Assembly (NCBI GenBank): GCA_002386585.1
Contig: DGIZ01000057.1
Coordinates: 1 to 16,482, forward strand
Direction of reading: 5' to 3'
Source: Brevundimonas sp. UBA4609
GTDB taxonomy: Bacteria; Pseudomonadota; Alphaproteobacteria; Caulobacterales; Caulobacteraceae
DNA length: 16,482 bases
Shown: positions 12,729 through 16,482 of the stretch, in pieces
Layout of the letters: each line of letters opens with the position of its first letter
Position numbering within the stretch: the stretch's first letter is position 1
Notes under the pieces: model-generated
Told to the model about the DNA's origin: nothing
The model's input: the letters and a program-made list of their open reading frames with translations, nothing else
The model's database searches: none
Translations under genes and position numbers: made by a program

Positions 12729-14438
12729 ATGGCCCGCATCCTCATCACCTCGGCGCTGCCCTATATCAACGGCATCAAGCACCTTGGGAATCTGGCCGGG
12801 TCGATGCTGCCCGCCGATGTGTGGGCGCGCTTCATGCGGGCGAGGGGCCATGACGTCCTCTATGTCTGCGCCACCGACGAGCACGGCACCCCGGCCGAAC
12901 TGGCCGCCGCCGCCGCCGGTCAGGACGTCCGCACCTACTGCGACGAACAGCATGAGGTTCAGAAGAAGGCCGCTGACGCCTTCAGCCTGTCGTTCGACAT
13001 CTTCGGCCGCAGCTCCAACGCCCCGAACACCCGCCTGACCCAGCACTTCGCCAAGGTGCTGGAGGAGCGCGGCCTGATCGAGGAGCGCGTTGACCGGATG
13101 ATCTATTCGATCGACGACGCCCGCTTCCTGCCCGACCGCTACGTCGAGGGCACCTGCCCGCACTGCGGCTATGAGAAAGCGCGCGGCGATCAGTGCGACA
13201 ATTGCGGCCGCCTGCTGGACCCGACCGACCTGATCAATCCCTATTCGGCGGTGTCGGGCAGCCGCAACCTGGAGGTCCGCGACACGCGCCACCTCTATCT
13301 GCTGCAGACCAAGGTGGCGGATCAGGTGCGCGCCTGGGTCGACGCCCGCTCGCCCCAGTGGCAGCCGCTGGCCCGCTCCATCGCCTACAAGCACCTTGCC
13401 GAGGGCCTGATCGATCGAGGCATCACCCGCGACCTGAAATGGGGCGTGCCGGTCGTCGGTCCCGACGGCGGCCCGCGTCCGGGCATGGAGGGCAAGGTCT
13501 TCTACGTCTGGTTCGACGCCCCCATCGAATACATCGGCGCGACCGAGGAGTGGGCCGAGAAGACGGGCGGGAACTGGCGCTCCTGGTGGCGTCTGGACGA
13601 GGGGGCGGACGATGTTCGCTACGTCCAGTTCATGGGCAAGGACAACGTCGCCTTCCACACGGTCAGCTTCCCCTCGACCCTCCTGGGCTCGGGCGAGCCG
13701 TGGAAGACGGTCGATCAGCTGAAAGCCTTCAACTGGCTGAACTGGTACGGCGGCAAATTCTCGACCAGCATGGGCCGAGGCGTCTTCATGGACCAGGCGC
13801 TGGAGTTGCTGCCCGCTGACTACTGGCGCTGGCACCTGACGGCCTATGGTCCGGAACATTCCGACGCGGCCTTCACCTGGGAGCAGTTCCAGTCGACGAC
13901 GAACAAGGATCTGGCCGACGTGCTGGGCAACTTCGTCAACCGTATCGTCAAGTTCACGGAATCCAAGTTCGACGGCGTCGTGCCCGAGGGCGGCGAACCG
14001 GGCGCGCTGGAAGAGAAAATGGCGGCCGACGTCAAGGCCGCGATGGCGACCCTGACCTATGAGTTCGAGGCCATGGAGTTCCGCAAGGCGGCCCAGGCGG
14101 CCCGCGCCCTGTGGGTGCTGGGCAATGAGTATCTGCAGGAAGCCGCCCCCTGGACGGCGCTGAAGACGGACCGGGAACGCGCCGCCGTCGTGGTGCGCAC
14201 GGCTCTCGGCCTGGTGGCTCTGTTCGCTCGCGTCACGGCGCCCTTCATGCCTGAAGCGGCCGGACGTATCGCGGCCACGGTCGGCGCGACGGACCTGTCC
14301 TGGCCGGATGTGGAAGGCGATCTGCTGAATACGCTGCCGATCGGCCAGGCCGTGGCTTCGGCCCAGGTTCTGTTCGCCAAGATCGAGGACGCCCAGGTCG
14401 CCGAATGGACCGAGCGCTTCGGCGGCGCCGAGGGATGA
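12729..14438 (+). CDS. metG: Methionyl-tRNA synthetase
   Basis: A 569-residue class I aminoacyl-tRNA synthetase. The N-terminal [19 protein letters not shown] carries the HIGH-type motif as HLGN (18-21). [13 protein letters not shown] (48-60) is the conserved MetRS block. A four-cysteine zinc knuckle (Cys143, Cys146, Cys156, Cys159) lies in the connective insertion. [12 protein letters not shown] (259-270) and [12 protein letters not shown] (301-312) help form the methionine and adenylate site. The KMSKS loop is KFSTS (343-347), with Thr at the second-lysine position, as seen in a branch of Met[12 protein letters not shown] and [13 protein letters not shown] mark the anticodon-binding alpha-helical domain, and there is no C-terminal tRNA-binding (EMAP-like) domain. 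It charges initiator and elongator tRNA-Met. The stop overlaps the next start as ATGA. Confidence 0.95.
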   Translation: MARILITSALPYINGIKHLGNLAGSMLPADVWARFMRARGHDVLYVCATDEHGTPAELAAAAAGQDVRTYCDEQHEVQKKAADAFSLSFDIFGRSSNAPNTRLTQHFAKVLEERGLIEERVDRMIYSIDDARFLPDRYVEGTCPHCGYEKARGDQCDNCGRLLDPTDLINPYSAVSGSRNLEVRDTRHLYLLQTKVADQVRAWVDARSPQWQPLARSIAYKHLAEGLIDRGITRDLKWGVPVVGPDGGPRPGMEGKVFYVWFDAPIEYIGATEEWAEKTGGNWRSWWRLDEGADDVRYVQFMGKDNVAFHTVSFPSTLLGSGEPWKTVDQLKAFNWLNWYGGKFSTSMGRGVFMDQALELLPADYWRWHLTAYGPEHSDAAFTWEQFQSTTNKDLADVLGNFVNRIVKFTESKFDGVVPEGGEPGALEEKMAADVKAAMATLTYEFEAMEFRKAAQAARALWVLGNEYLQEAAPWTALKTDRERAAVVVRTALGLVALFARVTAPFMPEAAGRIAATVGATDLSWPDVEGDLLNTLPIGQAVASAQVLFAKIEDAQVAEWTERFGGAEG

Positions 14439-15163
14439 GCGCGGGGTTCGCTTCACCGGTTTTGAATACGGTGTCGCCGGATCGACGTGCCGTCATTCGC
14501 GAGCGGTTGAAACGGACGGGACGCGCTCAGGTCGAGAGCTTGCTGACCGACTCTTCGGCCGCGGCGCTGTATGATCTGGCGTGCAGGGCGGACTACAACG
14601 TCGTGACACGGCGTGGAAGCGGCCATGTGGACCTGCCGTCTGCATGGCTGGCGTCGCTTGCGCCGGATCAGAAGCGCGGGCTTGGCGAGATGATCCAAAA
14701 ATCGGCCGCCAAGGAATTCCAGTATCTCTACGACAACTATCCGGTGTTCGATCTGGTGCAGGACGGCCATGCGGAGGCGCCTTGGCGCGACTTGGCGGTC
14801 TTTCTGAACGGGGAGGATTTCCTGGGCTTGATGCGCGACCTGACAGGGGAGGAGCGCATCGCCATGGCCGACATGCAGGTGACGCGGTATCGCGTCGGGC
14901 ACTTCCTGACCGAGCATGACGACCACGCCGAGGGGAAGAATCGCTACTTCGCCTATGTGCTGAACCTGACGCCGGGCTGGCGGATCGACTGGGGGGGACT
15001 GCTGGCCTTCCACGGCGAGGACGGAAATGTGTCCGAGGCTTTTACGCCGCGCTTCAACACGCTGAACCTGCTGCGCGTGCCGGCTCCGCATTCAGTGACT
15101 CAGGTGGCGCTGTCGGCGGCCGGTGATCGAATTTCGATCACCGGCTGGCTGCGTGGCCGCTGA
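14435..15163 (+). CDS. 2-oxoglutarate/Fe(II)-dependent oxygenase, prolyl-hydroxylase-like
   Basis: 242 residues from the ATG at 14435, which overlaps the metG stop (ATGA); an ATG at 14405 inside metG is less likely. The C-terminal double-stranded beta-helix carries the iron triad: His161 and Asp163 in TEHDDH, and His219 in PAPHSV. Arg232 in [10 protein letters not shown] is the likely 2-oxoglutarate carboxylate ligand. [12 protein letters not shown] and [10 protein letters not shown] are the core strands. The pattern, above all RISITGWL at the end, resembles prolyl 4-hydroxylase/Ofd1-Tpa1-type enzymes, some of which hydroxylate ribosomal protein S12 (uS12) in eukaryotes. The first 100 residues are helical and unlike any domain I recognise. 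Coupling to metG invites a translation-related substrate, but that is inference. A terminator follows 17 bp after the stop. Confidence 0.85.
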   Translation: MSAGFASPVLNTVSPDRRAVIRERLKRTGRAQVESLLTDSSAAALYDLACRADYNVVTRRGSGHVDLPSAWLASLAPDQKRGLGEMIQKSAAKEFQYLYDNYPVFDLVQDGHAEAPWRDLAVFLNGEDFLGLMRDLTGEERIAMADMQVTRYRVGHFLTEHDDHAEGKNRYFAYVLNLTPGWRIDWGGLLAFHGEDGNVSEAFTPRFNTLNLLRVPAPHSVTQVALSAAGDRISITGWLRGR

Positions 15164-15180
15164 GGCGAGGCTAGATATGA

Positions 15181-15208
15181 GAAAGGCCCGGAGTGATCCG
15201 GGCCTTTC
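15181..15208. terminator. Terminator hairpin between convergent oxygenase and terC-like genes
   Basis: GAAAGGCCCGGA (15181-15192) pairs perfectly with TCCGGGCCTTTC (15197-15208) across a GTGA loop. The paired A and T ends give a short U-tract in either orientation: TTTCGTGTTTCT on + and TTTCTCAT on -. It sits 17 bp after the oxygenase stop and 6 bp after the terC-like stop, so it probably serves both genes. Confidence 0.88.
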
Positions 15209-15214
15209 GTGTTT

Positions 15215-16069
15215 CTAGGCGGCGGGTTCCGGGGACGCGACCGTTTGCGGCGGCGGATCGCGTCGCTCGCGACCGCCGGGCAAGGCGTGGGGCGTGTGGG
15301 AATCAGCGCCCTTGCCGGTATGCTTCATATGCTTGGCCTGTTCTTCGGCGCTGATGGCGAGGAAGGCGGGGGCCGAGGCGTTGAAGGCGTCGGCATGGCC
15401 GGTGCGCACGATGACCGAACGTCCGCCGTCCCAGATCATGTGCAGGGCGACGTACAGGACGATGGCGAGGCCCACATAGGCGATCCAGCGGTAGCGGTTC
15501 AGCAGCTTGGCGATGAAGGTGGCGGCCAGACCCATCAGGGCGATGGACAGGATCAGGCCAAACACCATGATCCATGGGTGTTCGTGACTGGCGCCCGCCA
15601 CGGCCAGGACATTGTCCAGGCTCATGGTCAGGTCGGCGATCATGATCTGTATCAGGGCGGCGCCGAAGGTCTTGCGCTTCAGGCCCAGCTCTTCGGGAGA
15701 GGGGCCGCCGCCATTCTCCATGGCCATGGCGCGCTCGATTTCGGCTTCGGCCTCGGCCTGGTCGTGCGTGGCCTGCTCACGCAGTTCGCGCCACATCTTC
15801 CAGCACACCCACAGAAGCAGGAAGCCGCCCGCCAGAAGCAGGCCGACGATGGCCAGAAGCTGAACGGTGATCAGCGCCAGGCCGATGCGCAGGACGACGG
15901 CGACGGCCAGGCCGACCAGGATGGCCTTGCGGCGTTGTTCCTGGGGCAGGGCGGCGGCGGCCAGGCCCACGGCCACGGCGTTGTCGCCCGCCAGGACGAG
16001 GTCGATCATCAGCACCTTGCCGAGGGCGGAGGCCTGACTGATCAGTTCGGGATTGGAGAGGAAGTCCAT
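15215..16069 (-). CDS. TerC/YjbE-family integral membrane protein, putative metal transporter
   Basis: A 284-residue protein with about seven hydrophobic segments. The two diagnostic acidic membrane motifs of the TerC family are DLVLAGDN (23-30) and DLTMSLDN (146-153). They mark an internal duplication and probably form the ion path. A cytoplasmic loop at 95-135 is rich in Ala, Glu and Met. The C-terminal tail (from about 238) is hydrophilic, with His247, His250, His258 and His261 before a Pro-rich end. Layout and motifs fit the YjbE subgroup, linked in several bacteria to manganese export. Tellurite resistance is a family name only and should not be assumed. Its start is 71 bp from the rlmB stop on the same strand; that gap holds a strong inverted repeat but is too short for a yybP-ykoY riboswitch. 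Confidence 0.87.
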   Translation of the reverse strand: MDFLSNPELISQASALGKVLMIDLVLAGDNAVAVGLAAAALPQEQRRKAILVGLAVAVVLRIGLALITVQLLAIVGLLLAGGFLLLWVCWKMWRELREQATHDQAEAEAEIERAMAMENGGGPSPEELGLKRKTFGAALIQIMIADLTMSLDNVLAVAGASHEHPWIMVFGLILSIALMGLAATFIAKLLNRYRWIAYVGLAIVLYVALHMIWDGGRSVIVRTGHADAFNASAPAFLAISAEEQAKHMKHTGKGADSHTPHALPGGRERRDPPPQTVASPEPAA

Positions 16070-16094
16070 GCCGGACTCATAAGGCCCGACCGGA

Positions 16095-16130
16095 CCCGCG
16101 CCAAGTCGCCGCAGGGCGAGTTGACGCGGG
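16095..16130. repeat. Long interrupted inverted repeat between rlmB and the terC-like gene
   Basis: CCCGCGCCAA (16095-16104) pairs with TTGACGCGGG (16121-16130), with one mismatch or wobble depending on strand. After one unpaired base on each side, TCGCC (16106-16110) pairs with GGCGA (16115-16119) around GCAG. The stem would be about 15 bp. Read on the - strand it begins 10 bases after the rlmB stop and ends 25 bases before the terC-like start. There is no U-run, so it could be a 5' leader hairpin, a weak attenuator or an mRNA-processing site. Confidence 0.6.
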
Positions 16131-16140
16131 GGCCCGATTC

Positions 16141-16482
16141 CTAGGCTGCGCGTCCCTGGGCGCGGGCCGCTTCATACAGGGCGATGGCGGCGGCGTTGGA
16201 GACGTTCAGGCTCTCGAAGCCGCCGGGCATGGGGATCCGGGCCATCGCTTCGCAGTGCTCGGCCACCAGGCGACGCACCCCGTCGCCTTCGGAGCCCATG
16301 ACGATGACGGTCGGGCGGGCGTCCAGCGCCTGCTCCAGCGTCAGGTCCGAACCGCCGTCCATGCCGATGGCGCGCCAGCCGTGGTCGGCCAGCTTCTCCA
16401 GGGCGCGGCTGAGATTCGTCACGCGGGCGCACGGCAGGCGCTCGGTCGCGCCGGCGGAGGCCTTGGCCAGGGCGCCGGCCAG
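16141..16482 (-). CDS. rlmB: 23S rRNA (guanosine-2'-O-)-methyltransferase, C-terminal part (cut by window edge)
   Basis: The frame is open from the window edge (16482) to a TAG at 16141-16143, giving 113 residues of the C-terminal SPOUT (trefoil-knot) domain. The segment begins LAGALAKASAGATERLPCARVTN, spread over the edge of the domain. Motif 2 is VIVMGSEGDGVRRL, and motif 3 is IPMPGGFESLNVSNAAAIALYEA, split by the knot turn. Glu in GSEG and Asn in SLNVS are the usual SAM-site and fold residues. By family it 2'-O-methylates G2251 in the peptidyl-transferase P loop of 23S rRNA. A GTG at 16420-16422 is not the start, since conserved sequence continues upstream. Another TrmH/SpoU member is possible, but the C-terminal pattern is closest to RlmB. 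Confidence 0.88.
   Translation of the reverse strand: MAGALAKASAGATERLPCARVTNLSRALEKLADHGWRAIGMDGGSDLTLEQALDARPTVIVMGSEGDGVRRLVAEHCEAMARIPMPGGFESLNVSNAAAIALYEAARAQGRAA

Noticed and set aside
12645..14456. 603-codon frame antisense to metG
   Set aside because: It covers metG end to end, which is diagnostic MetRS, and codes for a composition typical of reverse reading.
16070..16140. yybP-ykoY manganese riboswitch before the terC-like gene
   Set aside because: The gap is only 71 bp and I do not see the conserved loop sequences; only an inverted repeat is present.
15209..16144. 311-codon + strand frame opposite the terC-like gene
   Set aside because: Gly/Gln/Asp/His-rich shadow of the membrane protein on the other strand. 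The TerC motifs make the - strand the coding strand.
1..16482. A new defence, mobile or biosynthetic system
   Set aside because: Every sizeable gene falls in a known family or DUF with housekeeping, transport or catabolic context. No nuclease, helicase, transposase, toxin or biosynthetic core enzyme is present.

Overview
The window is GC-rich and densely packed. It looks like chromosome from an alphaproteobacterium of the Caulobacterales, and Brevundimonas or a near relative is my best guess. This is inferred from three things: the codon bias (nearly all third positions G or C), protein features typical of the group (proline-rich TonB, a DUF1489 protein, a liuBCD-type leucine cluster), and an atypical tRNA-His without an encoded G-1 and with U72/A73, as described for Caulobacter and related alphaproteobacteria. 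I see no insertion sequence, phage gene, CRISPR array, integrase or toxin-antitoxin pair. The window is ordinary core or near-core genome. The notable signals are small-scale ones, not a new multigene system.

Layout, left to right. (1) 2-1966 (+): exbB (5' end missing), exbD and tonB, an inner-membrane energy-transduction operon closed by a strong terminator at 1992-2026. (2) 2207-2965 (+): an M48 lipoprotein protease. (3) 3059-3135: tRNA-His(GTG), preceded by a perfect 13-bp inverted repeat and followed at once by tam, a trans-aconitate methyltransferase (3182-4000). (4) 3810-5681 (-): a cyclic-nucleotide-binding-like plus patatin phospholipase, convergent with tam and overlapping it by 191 bp. 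(5) 5762-10329 (+): liuB-liuC-liuD, the methylcrotonyl-CoA carboxylase beta subunit, methylglutaconyl-CoA hydratase and biotin-bearing alpha subunit of leucine/isovalerate breakdown. liuD contains an internal block of clearly different codon usage. (6) 10366-10749 (-): a small antibiotic-biosynthesis-monooxygenase-domain protein. (7) 10824-11219 (+): a DUF1489 protein, then a MATE transporter (11283-12650). (8) 12729-15163 (+): metG and a 2-oxoglutarate/Fe(II) oxygenase joined by an ATGA overlap, ending in a terminator at 15181-15208. (9) 15215-16069 (-): a TerC/YjbE-family membrane protein, and 16141-16482 (-): the C-terminal part of rlmB, cut by the window edge.

Functional links. ExbB-ExbD-TonB use the proton gradient to drive TonB-dependent outer-membrane receptors. 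liuB and liuD together form the biotin carboxylase that makes 3-methylglutaconyl-CoA, and liuC hydrates it to HMG-CoA. The first (isovaleryl-CoA dehydrogenase) and last (HMG-CoA lyase) steps are not encoded here. tRNA-His, metG, rlmB and possibly the oxygenase belong to translation. The remaining genes are single housekeeping, envelope or transport functions. The longest stretch without a gene is 1967-2206 (240 bp). It holds the tonB terminator and, beyond that, nothing I can identify. All coordinates, motif positions and counts were read by eye; no database search was run.
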